A DNA stretch of 64,000 nucleotides from Merluccius polli (taxonomy: Eukaryota > Chordata > Actinopteri > Gadiformes > Merlucciidae). Location of the stretch: positions 78,975 through 142,974 of the forward strand of contig JAOPHQ010000898.1 of assembly GCA_030340625.1 (NCBI GenBank), given 5' to 3'. Of the stretch, positions 13,701 through 25,372 are shown piece by piece; the stretch's first letter is position 1, and each line of letters opens with the position of its first letter. A program made the position numbers and the translations under genes. The notes below the pieces were generated by a model. The model made no database searches. It had not been told where the DNA came from and saw only the letters and a list, made by a program, of their open reading frames with translations.

Positions 13701-13908
13701 TGTGGGGATGATGAGGGCTAAAGCTTTGTACCGCGCTACACAGTAAGCCGAAGTGAACCCTCTGTATCCCCAGCGGGCCGCTGAGCCACTTCCTCGGACT
13801 GGGGAGCACACAAGTAGCAGAGGGAAGGATACTTTGCTAATCCCAGACGGGGAATCTTACCTTATAATAAGGCACATCACCAAAAAAAAAACAACAATTT
13901 AACACACA
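10771..13908. other. AT-rich unrecognised sequence
   Basis: No gene, RNA or transposon terminus is recognised. A small CTGACTGA-type tandem block with diverged TGACTGTCAGAC copies lies at 12,288-12,375. The base composition is low in CpG and rich in AT (12,480-13,110). Confidence 0.5.
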
Positions 13909-13930
13909 CACATATGTATATATGTATATA

Positions 13931-13965
<35 letters not shown>
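13909..13965. repeat. (AT)n / (GTATAT)n microsatellite
   Basis: A compound repeat of CACA, then GTATAT, then pure AT. Confidence 0.93.
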
Positions 13966-13966
<1 letters not shown>

Positions 13967-14421
13967 TAAGATATCTACATAGAACAAAGTGAACCAAGGA
14001 AATGTACAATGCACCAAAACATGGTGACATTTTTTTTTAAAAGACGGGTGAAGCAATACACTTGAAGGCGAGGGCTCAGGGGATCTAGGGCGACATCTAG
14101 GGGACAAAATGAACAAAGGAGCCGGGGCAGGCCTGTGAGATGAAGACCACCCGCTGGAGTAGCACAAGAACTGTTTGCTCTAAAAAAAATAAAAATAAAG
14201 CGCTTTGCTTGGTCAACAGGAGCAGCTTAGGCGGACATGGCGTCCGCAATTAAATGGTTTTCTCTCGCCTGTCTCGTCTTCAGCTGTTGCCTCCTCCGCT
14301 ATCACCTTAAATGTCTTTTTTTATCTCCTCCCGTTTGCCAGTTTTCTTCCCACCTCTCCCTTACCTCCTTTGAAATCCCTACTCCTTCTATGCCTCTCAC
14401 ACTGAGCGCCTCTCTCTCCCA

Positions 14422-14497
<76 letters not shown>
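14422..14497. repeat. (CT)n microsatellite
   Basis: About 75 bp of CT with one CCT interruption. It is flanked by pyrimidine-rich text on both sides, so it forms part of a longer polypyrimidine stretch (14,398-14,525). Confidence 0.95.
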
Positions 14498-14501
<4 letters not shown>

Positions 14502-14529
14502 TCTCCCCCTCATTCTCCTTCTCCATTTC

Positions 14530-16613
14530 CTTTGGCCTGCTGTTACCCTCTCACACTCCCTCTTGACCCTGCGTTCACTCGCTGTCCTCTTTAACCCTGA
14601 TGGATACCGTATGTTGCCGCCATATACGGGCAGCGTTTCCTGGCCGCCGTCCTGTAGCCAATTAGAAATGCCAGATGAGTTGGACGGTGGTGTCCTTGCG
14701 AGACTGAGGTCACCGCGGCAACTATCACCATGGGAGACTTCATGGGAATGCGTGCCCGGCCAATCATTTGCTCTCACCTTCATTAGGGATTCGGTTAATG
14801 TCATGCCAGCATCTGATAGCGCTGCTATCCCATCCTCTCCTCCCTCTCCCATATTTTCTTTTTGAATTTCCAAGCTGGCTACCACTCCCCCCCTCCCCTT
14901 TCGTATTGTTTTAACCCTAATATACCCTTGGGTATAACCTTTTCCTTTTCTCTCTATCTCTCTCTCATCTCATTTTCTCTGCCCTCGCTGATGAAAAGAT
15001 GAATGGGGAGCCTAATGCACCGCTGGCCTGCATCCGCTTTTCTTTATCCGCTCTCTCTGTTACTACTGTCTGTCTGTCTCTCTGTCTCTGTCTCTGTCTC
15101 TCCCTCTCTTCCTTATCACCTTCCTCTATTACCTCTTTATACCGCTTCCTGCTGCGGTTTGGTGTGTATTTTGTGTGTGCGTTTTTGTTAACGGTGTACG
15201 CGGTTATATGCGTGTGTGCGCATGTTTGTCTTGGCTTGTACGCACGTCTGCGTGGGTGTAATTGGCTTCGACATCCCCCGGAGTTTAGTTTGGAGATGCA
15301 TCTAAATGAATTCAGCTAGCCAGCTGGTAGCCAATCACGAGACGCATAGCGGCACATTATTAGTATCACGGTAATGGCTGATCTTTCATTTTTGTCAATC
15401 TTTCCCTCACGGTACATCTTGACATTTTGGCTTCGGCTCACATGTACGTTGGCTGGCAGGCCACGTGTTTGCCGCGCTATGCGCTCCACCTAATCCCCAG
15501 TTAACTTACGGGAGTACATTATTAGATGCGTGAAGCGCACCTTTGAGGAAAAAAAGCGTCTTGAACATAATACCGATCACTGAGCTCTCGCTCCTGTTCG
15601 CCGGAGTGGGAAGTAGCAGCGAGGTGTGCAGCGAACAGCAACACTTGGGCATGTATTTGCATAATAAACAAATCACAGTAATAGATTTGATGTAAATTGC
15701 AGAGAGACTAAATATTAATTACTGGGAATGCCATCCGTGTTTATTTGCGTGTGCGTGCGTGCGTGCGTGCGTGTGTGTGTGCGTGTGTGTGCGTGTGTGT
15801 TTGTACCGCATCTTCTATGCAGCCATGTTCTATGGGGTTATTTGGTTTGTCAAGAAATATATGCATACCCACACACACACAGACACACGTGCAGTTATGT
15901 ACAACCGTAGAAATAAAACACAAGCGCACAACATCTGATGACAACGTTTGTAATTTCACGCTTGCACATGCAGACATTGAAATAAATTAAAAGAGTGAAT
16001 TACCACATACTAAGCACACGGGCAATCCTCTGACTCTTCATCATCAGGGGGGAAAGCTTTATAATGAACAGCCCGCAGCACACAAATGAGAGTGTTATTA
16101 TATGTCCTTCCCGTTTCATCTCCCTCTCTTAATTCAAGACTCCCTCTCTTGTTCTTAATTCAACTGACACAAGAGCCACAATGACCAAATAACAATACAG
16201 CTAATTTTCTATTTCCCCCCCCCCCCCCCCCTTCATTCATCTCCCCACCTCTCCCTCGCTCTGCCTTCCTCCCAGTAACATGTTTTCTCACTTTTCTCTT
16301 TTAATTCAGTTTGGTTCAGTTATATTACATTTTGTTTGGTTTAATCCAATCCATGTCAATTGATTGCAATACAATTAAAACTATTTCTTTTTGAAAAGTA
16401 GTTTAACAATAGACTAATGTTAAACATTTTTACCAAACTAAAAAAAAAAACTATTAACTTACTCACTAAGTGTCTCTGGCAGACTGCACAGTAAACGCAC
16501 TTCTGTTGTTCGCTTTCCATTTTTCAATCGCTCTTATTCAAACATCTGGCCCACCGTGCACAGCAGTGGCCAATCAGTAAGGAAGTGTGGCGTAATATGG
16601 CCTTGCACCGTGG
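14530..16613. other. Unrecognised sequence; mixed composition
   Basis: The segment 14,560-14,870 has balanced composition and overlapping open frames on both strands (100 codons plus, 162 codons minus). Neither shows a domain, and the minus frame runs straight into the CT repeat. CT-rich text follows at 14,950-15,120, a GTGC/GT-rich block at 15,757-15,802, and a 17-base C run at 16,215-16,231. Nothing here is supported as a gene. Confidence 0.45.
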
Positions 16614-17040
16614 CAGAGAGAGAGGGGGAGAGGGGGAGAGGGAGAGAGAGAGAGGGAGATACAGAGGGAGGGAGAGGGAGAGACAGAGGGAGAGAGAGAG
16701 GGAGAGACAGAGAGTGAGAGAGAGAGGGAGAGACATAGGGAGAGAGAGGGGGAGAGACAGAGGGAGAGAGAGAGGGAGAGAGAGAGGGAGAGAGAGAGGG
16801 GGAGAGACAGAGGGAGAGAGAGGGAGAGACAGAGGGAGAGAGAGGGAGACAGAGAGAGATGGAGAGAGACAGCGGGAGAGACAGAGGGAGAGACAGCGGA
16901 AGAGACAGAGGGAGAGAGAGACAGAGAGAGAGAGAGACAGAGGGAGAGAGAGAGGAAGAGACAGAGGGAGAGAGAGACAGAGAGAGAGAGAGAGAGACAG
17001 AGGGAGAGACAGAGAGAGAGACAGAGGGAGAGTGAAGGAC
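16614..17040. repeat. GA-rich polypurine tract, about 430 bp
   Basis: The plus strand is almost entirely purine, built from GAGAGA, GGGAGA and GACAGAG units with no single fixed period. The only regular pyrimidine is the C of 'gacag'. The opposite strand yields very long Ser/Leu-rich open frames (up to about 300 codons, 16,534-17,457), which are composition artefacts. A polypurine-polypyrimidine tract of this length can form triplex (H-DNA). Confidence 0.95.
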
Positions 17041-17186
17041 AGAAGGAGAGAGTTGATGGGAGGGTGAGGGAGAACCGATTAGACAGAGTGAGACGAAATG
17101 TGAAAACCAAAACAAGCGGGCGAGGACTGGAGAAGAACAATGATGGAGGGGAGGGAGCCCCATTGTCTCCTCAACCGCTAGCTTGC

Positions 17187-17264
17187 TGTGTGTGTGTGCG
17201 CGTGTGTGTGCGTGTGTGTGTGTGCGTGTGTGTGTGTGTGCGTGTGTGTGTGCGCGTGTGTGTG
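17187..17264. repeat. (GT)n microsatellite with GC steps
   Basis: An array of GTGTGT with periodic GTGCG interruptions. It is alternating purine-pyrimidine throughout. Confidence 0.94.
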
Positions 17265-17340
17265 GTAAAGCTATCAGCCACTCCTTGGGATGCCGACCAT
17301 ACTGGAACCTATTAGAGAGTGATAAGGAAAAAAAAGATGC

Positions 17341-17389
17341 AGAGAGAGAGAGAGAGAGGGAGAGGGAGAGAGAGAGAGAGAGAGAGAGA
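17341..17389. repeat. (GA)n microsatellite
   Basis: About 50 bp of GA with two GGGA interruptions. Confidence 0.94.
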
Positions 17390-17459
17390 CAACCTTGTGA
17401 ATGTTGTGGTTCATCTGCCACGTTTGAATACCGACGCGGGTACGTAAATACCCTCAATA

Positions 17460-17968
17460 CGGTCTAAAACCACACCGATTCGACGCGGCGAATCTCTCGC
17501 GACGCCATGCGACAGCTTCAGACGCTCTGCAACAACAAACCAACTCTCTCCGCGACGTTTTAAACCGGTTCGTCTCGTCGCAAACCTCCGATCTGAACCT
17601 GAGCTTTTCTCTACCGAAGAGAAACTCTTCTCGCGCGAGTGGATGAAGTCCTCAGCGGCGGGGGGGTTTTAATACGTGTATTTTCTATAGTGGTCTGCAT
17701 GGTGGTGTCGATTTGAAACCTTTACAGACACTTTTTTCTGCGGACGGTTGGTGTCGGCGTGCGGATACGATGTTTTAGTCTTCTCACCGGGGGGGAAAAA
17801 GTTTTCCGGGTTTAAATCGGGGTACATAACTTCCGATAATCCTTTCTACTTCTATTTGAGTCATGTGGGTACTTTTATGCGATTATTGTGTTTTGCTTTT
17901 TCACACAATGCGTACTAGCAAACGTCGCTTTGCTCCGATAAAAGCTTCGGCGTCACAGACCGGCATTT
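17460..17968. other. CpG-rich unrecognised sequence
   Basis: Many CpG words (gattcgacgcggcg, ctctcgcgacg, tctcgcgcgag) occur between 17,460 and 17,660, more than in the surroundings. A CpG-rich block like this can mark a promoter or first exon, but no TATA box, open frame or splice structure could be assigned. The inverted-repeat MITE begins directly after it. Confidence 0.4.
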
Positions 17969-18250
17969 GGTAACACTTTAGATTAGGGACCACATATTCA
18001 CCATTAACTAGTTGCTAAGATCATAATTTATGTACAACCACTTCCTTACTTACTACCAATAAGCGATAATTAGGAGGTTATTGAGGGAAAACTATAATAT
18101 TAAAGTTAAAGGCCTAGTAGTTGTAGAATATGGTCATGCAGAATAATGCATTAATAAGTGCTTTATAATGACTAATAAAGAGCCAATATGCGTGCTTACT
18201 AGTGCAACTAGTTAATGGTGAATATGTGGTCCCTAATCTAAAGTGTTACC
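17969..18250. mobile_element. Inverted-repeat MITE, 282 bp
   Basis: The left terminus starts with ggtaacactttagattaggg. The right terminus is its reverse complement, ending ccctaatctaaagtgttacc. The match extends about 45 bp inward (through ccattaactagttgc). The interior has no coding capacity, so this is a non-autonomous DNA element. The flanks share only the last five bases of a possible 8-bp target duplication (cggcattt on the left, gtacattt on the right). That would fit an old hAT insertion but is weak. Confidence 0.85.
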
Positions 18251-18462
18251 GTACATTTGAGCTATCGTCTCCTACAAAAACACAGCGTCAGTACGTCTTC
18301 CACGATCTTGAACATACGCCATCGATTTGGCCATTTTGTCACCGTTACTAAAATGATAACGACATTTCGCAAAAGAAACAGGCATGAACTCCTATGTTTT
18401 TTGCTGTCGTCCCCGCCGATCGGTTTGTGAACGTCGTACGCCGCTCCGAACCGTTTGTGGTG

Positions 18463-18474
18463 CAGCATCAGCAT

Positions 18475-18507
<33 letters not shown>

Positions 18508-18531
18508 CAGCAGCAGCAGCAGCAGCAGCAG
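18463..18531. repeat. (CAG)n triplet repeat with CAT interruptions
   Basis: About 20 triplets of CAG interrupted by CAT (gcatcagcatcagcag..., then a second CAT midway). Read in frame from 18,394 on the plus strand it gives a 61-codon frame with a Gln/His run. Other frames give poly-Ala or poly-Ser. The local sequence is CpG-rich. There is no recognisable protein context, so a coding exon is possible but unsupported. Confidence 0.93.
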
Positions 18532-19158
18532 CGTTGCGACGGAAAAAAGGGCCGCAGATGCTGCCAGGGTACGTGCTAATGATGTCTAGACGCGTGGGGC
18601 CCCGTCTCGGCTCCTGGGAGCGGTTAATGTCGTTGGCCGCGTCCGAAAGGGACACTTAATAGCGTAACGCACGTGACGCTCATTATAACGCTCATCGCTC
18701 GATGACACCTACTAGTAAAAAAAAAAAAAAAACAACAAAAATACCAGTACAAGTAGCGCAAAGTTGCCGTGAGCCGTAACCATGGGGATAACACGTCCCC
18801 CTCAACCACGTCCGACACGACGCTCATAAAAAAGTGATTTTGTTCAAGATGTCGGCCTATAGCTTAAAGGAGAGAAGAAGTTGGTGACAGGTGACAGGTA
18901 ACTGTGCGTTACTCCTCCATGGACTTTAAAGAAAATACATTAAAGCACACTAAACAGGTAATGAGAAATGATAGGGCTGCGCGGTGATTGCCGTTATTTT
19001 CTCGCTACGTCGTTATAATGGTCATGCTTTTGTTTGATACAAAAGGAGCCTGATCTCATGGGGTTGGGGAAAAACAAAAGACTATTAGGTTCAAACCTCG
19101 CACCAGGTTGGAAAACAAAAGACAAAATAAGAGCAGCGGCTGCACACTCATGTAACAC

Positions 19159-19201
<43 letters not shown>

Positions 19202-20012
19202 ACATATGGCTGCATTCATTATGTTTGTGTAGGTTTGTGCGCTCTGTGCTTCAGAAATGTGAATGTGCATTGTGTGGGGCACGTTGTGCGCAACAGAGAC
19301 GCCATTAGCCAGCAAACAGCTCCCAAAAGACCGTTTTTAATCAACAGGCCCAATCATTGTAGAGGAAATAATTATAAAAAAGGAAGGAATGAGATGTAGA
19401 GAGAAAGAGAAAGAACATGGGGAGGGGGGGGGGGGAATAAATAGGGAAAAAAACGACAAGAAAGAAAGAAAGAAAGGAGGGTAATGTTGTGAGAACAAAC
19501 AAGGATTAAATGAAAATAATGAATCTGTTTTCTAACTAAAAGTTGAAACCAGCTTTTGGTGCAATGGCTCGGTTAAAACCAGCCAAGTGGCGATCCAAAA
19601 TATCGTGTCATAATACGTTTTATCACGATAGATTATGCAGTCGAACAATTGTATTGCTTTTGTCCCTTTTCACTTGAATAACACACACTCTCACACACAC
19701 ACACACACACAGACAAAAACACACACACACACACACACAAATACATATATATATAAAATGCTTAATATGTATCATATATTATCATATATATTCATGATAT
19801 ATGATGATTTAATCTCATGATTGTATGACCCAAAAAAAGTGTGTGTGTGTGTCAACACCTGCCCCCTGATAATGAATTGGTTTTGTAGCCTACCACCAGC
19901 GTAGCCCACCCTTGATGAATAACTGTATTTTTGCGCTGTACATTTGCTTGTGTTTTGCACACACGTCCATTAGCGTGTGCACTTTTGTATTTATGTAATT
20001 TGTGTTTACTGT

Positions 20013-20054
<42 letters not shown>

Positions 20055-20963
20055 CGCCTGTCTCATAGTAACAGTTTTGCATGGAAATAATGCCCTCAGG
20101 CAAAAACTGACACAGTCACCTTCAGCCATGCATAACTGGCATGTTATAGCACTGGTAAATACTAACACACACACACGCACACGCACATGCACATGCACGC
20201 ACACACACACATTCACATTTGTTACAGGACAAATATTGAAACAAATGAGACACTGTGTCCTTGTGTTGGAGCCATAATGATCTCCAATTTTGCATTACCT
20301 GGAGAGAGATTAAGAATATGAATTATATAAATATGAATCACAGAATATGAAATATGGCTTATGGAAATGTGCCTGTACATTTGCATATGAATATTGATGT
20401 AGAATGAAAATGTACTTCGAATACCTGTTTACCTAACTGAAGAACGCCACCTCTTTGGTTAGTGTCGAAAAATGCAATAAGGAATATGCAGAAACACAAG
20501 AATACTGCATATTAATATCGCAATAATCACAAACACAATCTTTGTTTGGTGTTGTTTGTCGTATAAACGTACAGTGGATTTTTTTGTTGTATGTTTTGTT
20601 GAAATTTTATATCTGCAACTGATTTATCTAGTATTGTCAACCCTGGTTTATAAAAAACTCCAGCATAATACTTGTAGCATCATTTGTTTTAACATCAATG
20701 ATACAAAGTGTGCTCCTATATTCAAATGAAGGAGAATATGAGTGTAATTTATCATTGTAATTGTGTTTCACTATTATATGCTGTGTTTCTGTCTGTAGTC
20801 AGCCGCCATGTTGAACACTATGCCACTGGCCTGTGCTGACAGTGTTTCTTCACATGAGTCTGGATGGAGATAAACCAACGCATCACACGTCACACACACT
20901 TCACTACATCTCTCTCTCTTTTCATATCTTCTACCTTTCTAACTTTGTACTGTAATGTACTTA

Positions 20964-21004
<41 letters not shown>

Positions 21005-21310
21005 CTGTCTGTTTCTCTGACTAAAAGCTATCCTTCCTGATATTGCATTTCTTATCCATCCGTGTGAGTGTTTGCGTGTGTGCGTGTGTGTGTGTGTGTG
21101 TATGCATGCGTGTATGCGTGTGTGTTTGTGTGTGTGTGTGTGCCAGACAGAAAAGGTGTAAGTGTAAGCGACGGAGCAAGTGAAAGATAGCACATAGGTG
21201 TGGGCGTCTGTGTTTATGAATACGTGTTCAATGTGTACATCCGAGGGACCTTTGTGTATCTAGACAGAGGGAGAGAAAGTAAGAAGGAAACCAATGACAA
21301 ACCATATGCG
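18532..21310. other. Unrecognised sequence with several CA/TG and GA arrays
   Basis: Simple repeats here are GA 19,163-19,199, poly-G 19,424-19,435, CA 19,691-19,739, TG 20,014-20,055, CA-rich 20,166-20,216, GT 20,966-20,999 and GT-rich 21,072-21,141. The sequence between them is unrecognised. The block 18,540-18,830 remains CpG-richer. No gene is supported. Confidence 0.5.
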
Positions 21311-21499
<189 letters not shown>

Positions 21500-21599
21500 A
21501 GACAACACTACAATAATTTGAGTCCCACAGAACCCAGGGATTCTCTTCTTTATATTGCTTGTCACACACACACACACACACGCTTTGCCAAGAATATTT

Positions 21600-22298
21600 G
21601 CACTGAGTTTAATTGAAGAAGCAGAACTGGGGCTGCCCCATCTTCTCAATGGGGACCGGGTTGGCAAAGAAGCAACCCCCCCCCCCCCCAAGGCTGAAGG
21701 ACAAGGCCCTGTTGTTCGTCTTGCCGGAGAGGAGAGATGGAGAAGAAGAGCCTCCTGGCACAGAGCCAGCGTCTCCCCCCCCCCCCCCCCCCACGCACCA
21801 CCACCACCATACTTTCCCCAGCTCTGTCCCTATAGGAGAGCCCAGAGACAGTCCGCGTCTCGACGTCTCTCTCTCCTGTCGTGAACGCTGTTGTGTCGTC
21901 GTGACAACGGAAACCGAACCCTCAAACAACTGAGTCAATATCACAGGGATTGCACATTTGTTTTAGGGATCCAGACATGACACATCCGATAGACGGTGAT
22001 GTAACTTGGCGTTCTCTGTATTTCGAGCGCCGCTTTTTTTTAATCTGGAGCGCGTCTTCAGACACCACATACTTGACACTCAGACGATTCTCTCTGAGAG
22101 TGAGGTTGAGACAACCGAACCAAGAGGTAAACTGTGTAGTTGGCAGTCAGCAAAACAACAAGTTCTGGAGGCGCGCTCCCACAGCGCCTTGGGAAACCTA
22201 ACTTTAGAGAAAATAACATGTGCATAATAACACTTGATTAAAACAAATAACATACATCTTCCAGATGGGGTAAAATATACATACAGCCTGTAGTTAAA

Positions 22299-22299
<1 letters not shown>
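21600..22299. other. Unrecognised GC-richer sequence with two poly-C runs
   Basis: C runs of 14 (21,676-21,689) and 18 (21,775-21,792) bases sit in a moderately GC-rich segment. Overlapping frames of about 110 codons exist on both strands but encode no known domain and contain the C-run Pro or Gly stretches. From 21,950 to 22,230 the text is non-repetitive and unrecognised. Confidence 0.4.

Positions 22300-22363
<64 letters not shown>
22300..22363. repeat. (CA)n microsatellite
   Basis: About 64 bp of perfect CA. Confidence 0.97.
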
Positions 22364-22365
<2 letters not shown>

Positions 22366-22760
22366 TTTAGCCTGTTATCGATCCTGTCGACAAGGCACTT
22401 ATTCACACAGATGACAGATGTAGCCCAGGGGAGAACCTAAGAACACACACACACACACTTTACTATCCCTAAAACAGCTGGACTTTGGTATTTATTGGCC
22501 GTGATACACAGGATCGATTGTCCTTCATGTAACATAGACTCAAAATGGCCGGGATGTGCTGAGACATGTGCTGGAAAATAGCCGCCTTGCCAGCTAACGC
22601 TGCGGCGGGAGGTATAGAGGTGGAAGATCCTGCATGAAAACACGTCGAAAAATAGGGCCTTCCTTTTTTTTCTTGAAATAATTATCTGGTAAAAGATAAC
22701 GTCAAAAAATATCCTTAGAATGGAGACAATAACTTTAGCACCTCTCCAAAATGCACGGCG

Positions 22761-22819
<59 letters not shown>
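22761..22819. repeat. (CA)n microsatellite
   Basis: About 59 bp of perfect CA. Confidence 0.97.
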
Positions 22820-22821
<2 letters not shown>

Positions 22822-23239
22822 GGCAACTCTAGAACTTGAAGTAAGGATAGGTTGACAGATGAATCAACAACAGCATCAAACTGTCCTATTAAGTATCCAA
22901 ACAAGGAAAACACAAGATAAATATGACCACTTAATCGCTCACCCATTTCCCAGTTCATGATTCCGTAAACAAGAGGAGTGGATAGTTTAAGATGCTTTCA
23001 TGTCGTAGACGTACTTTGCAGTACTTTTCCCCTAGACCTTCGACCGAGAGACAGGCATGTCTTTCAAAGTCTGACTCTCCATGGGCTAGGTCATTCCCTT
23101 GCTTTCCCTGTCCTTCCTCCGCTCTCTCAATCTCTCCATCCATCCATCCTTCCTTCCATCCCTCGACTCCCAGCTGCTGTGTTCCTGTATATGTGTCCTT
23201 GCCAAAGTGTACAACCTGTCAGCTGTGTGCTGACCTCGG
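22820..23239. other. Unrecognised sequence
   Basis: Mostly non-repetitive, with a short CCATCCATCC/TTCC block at 23,138-23,165. No gene is recognised. Confidence 0.5.
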
Positions 23240-23461
23240 TGGCACACACACACACGCACACATACGCATGGACGCACACACACATACACACACATGCACG
23301 TGCACACACACACACACACACACACATAGGCATGGATGCACGCACACATACACATACACACATGCATGTGTGCATGCACACACACAGGCATGCACACACA
23401 ATCTCAGGCATGCACACACACACAGACACACAGCACACACACACACACACACACACACAAA
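23240..23461. repeat. CA-rich compound repeat with GCATG interruptions
   Basis: CA arrays interrupted by GCATGCACA, GGCATG and CATGCATGTG words over about 220 bp. The opposite strand gives Cys/Val-rich pseudo-frames. Confidence 0.93.
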
Positions 23462-24365
23462 GGCATTAATCCACCCACTGGACAAGTGTTTCATGTGCTC
23501 AGTGATTCAATTTCTATTTACAATCTTCACAATAAGCACTTAGGGGGAGAAGGAAGGGAAAGGACCGACAGAAATCAATTAACTTAATATAATAAAACAG
23601 AGCTGCCTATGGTAAGGTCTTACTAGAAACAAATATTAAACAAAAGCAAAACCAACCAAACTCAATGCTATTACCATAACAACAGCGGGTGGCACACACC
23701 TCTAACCTAATGTTTTTAACACTGAGAAACCTATGTGATGAAAAGTGCGAGGTTCCCCAAACAGCGCTTTCCCTATAAAAGGGGAAACATAAAAGGACCG
23801 GACGACAAAACACACACGCTCAATATACACCAGGCTCTCTGACGTGTCTACGAACAACATGAGGGAAACAGAACCAGGAAGGACAGACATGTAACACACA
23901 TGCACAGACCCCCCTCTCTCTGTCACACACACACACACATGCACACACGCCTTTCTTTTTCTTCCCTTTCCCACAGAGATATTGAACTCACAAACACAGT
24001 GAGCTGTCAGCTGACCTTAACCCACAAGACAACACGCTGTTTACCTTTTCTCAAGCTGATGGGTGAGTGGATGGATTTATGAACGGGTGGACCGAAGGTT
24101 GGATTGATGGATGATGGATGGGGTAAAATTGAGAGCGCACCAGCGACGGATACCACAATATATTTTCAACCTTGTTTGTAGATGAAAACAGGAACACATG
24201 AAGAGAAGAGGTAGCTGTGTCCTCCGCCGTGACAGTCTGCTTACTCCCTCATTAAAACCATTTGGAAACAACCAACCTTTTGTGTACGACTCCTAGAGCC
24301 ACGCTGCACTCCTCCCCGGTGTTTTGTTCAGAAACCTTACATTTGCTGCATTATTGATTGTGTGT
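23462..24365. other. Unrecognised sequence
   Basis: No gene or transposon is recognised. A short CA array lies at 23,924-23,946, and a degenerate GGATGGAT-type block at 24,066-24,122. Confidence 0.5.
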
Positions 24366-24700
24366 GTTAGATAAGATAAGATATAACTTTATTTATCCCC
24401 AGGGAAATTATTGTGCAGCAGTTGCAGTACCAAGTAGGAAAGGGCCAAGTATATAGAAATATGCAAAAACATTTATAAAAATATAAAAGTAAAATAGCAA
24501 AGGAGCACCCATAAGGAGCAATAGCCATTTGTACAGACAGAAATGTGAGGTATAATAATTAAAAATGTAAACTAAAGGGCCATACATTAGAGTTAAATGG
24601 TGAGGTGCAAATCCAAATATACAATGTCCAAATATCAAGTTTAACGGTAAGGATCACAGATGTATGAGAGTGGCAAACAGCTATATGCAAATAATCAATC
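24366..24700 (-). mobile_element. LINE 3' tail (teleost CR1/L2-like), partial
   Basis: On the plus strand it begins with gataagataagatataac followed by 'tttatttatccccaggg' and a CAGCAG-type block. On the minus strand this is a 'CCCTGGGGATAAATAAA' block running into a TATCTTATC tail, which is the typical 3' end of a teleost LINE. It is similar in layout to the copy at 8680. No coding part was found, and the inner boundary is approximate. Confidence 0.55.
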
Positions 24701-25329
24701 AATCTGTGTGTTTAAGGCACACTTAAATGATTCATGTGCATGCTTTACACTGCTAAAGCTTGTATTTATATCCAGGCATCTGTGGTGTCTTGTAATGCTT
24801 TAACCTTTTGAAAGACATAGAGCCATGGAGGAAGTTATTTGATGATATTCCAAGATCAGGTCAAAAGCATAACTAATTAGTAAGTGTATCTATAGCAGCA
24901 AGGGCGTTTCTTTAAAGCAGCGTCGAGTCGCGTGGGATTCATGACCAAGGGAATGTCATGCGATATAACCTAACCTAATCTCATATAATCTGTGATTAGA
25001 GATTTTACTATTTTTGTCATGAGCTTTTTTCTTAAAATGTGTCCTCAAAATGTGAACCCTGCACCTTTACACTGAGACTTGTGTGGCATAATAACCGCCA
25101 GTGTGAACAGAGACGGTGTGTGACACCAGACTGTTCACACTGCCTTGAATAAGTGCTATGTTTAAAATTAAACTCGTAATTGTTAACCTTGTAAATTTCA
25201 GATAGTAATTAGTGCTCTCTGCTGTGCTGTCTGGGTAGTGTAAACAGATGGTTGAATATAATAAGTACAGCTGTATTTTAACTGCCAGGATTAAAGCTGC
25301 TGTTGGTAGATTTGAGAGCTGTAAAGAGG
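24701..25329. other. Unrecognised AT-rich sequence
   Basis: No repeat, gene or RNA is recognised. Confidence 0.5.
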
Positions 25330-25372
25330 GAGAGAGCGAGCGAGAGCGAGAGAGAGAGAGAGATAGAGAGAG
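25330..25372. repeat. (GA)n microsatellite with CGAG steps
   Basis: GAGA units with gagcgag interruptions, about 43 bp. Confidence 0.9.

Noticed and set aside
14397..14885. 162-codon minus-strand frame
   Set aside because: Half is Arg/Glu from the CT array. The other half has no domain and an equally open opposite strand.
16534..17457. 307-codon minus-strand frame rich in Ser, Leu and Pro
   Set aside because: It is the complement of a GA-rich purine tract and CA/GA microsatellites, with no domain or codon structure.
22437..22958. 173-codon minus-strand frame
   Set aside because: It runs through two CA arrays (Cys/Val runs) and shows no recognisable family.
23240..23461. CRISPR-like array of short spaced repeats
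   Set aside because: The repeats are CA microsatellites with GCATG interruptions, irregular in spacing, and in a vertebrate context.
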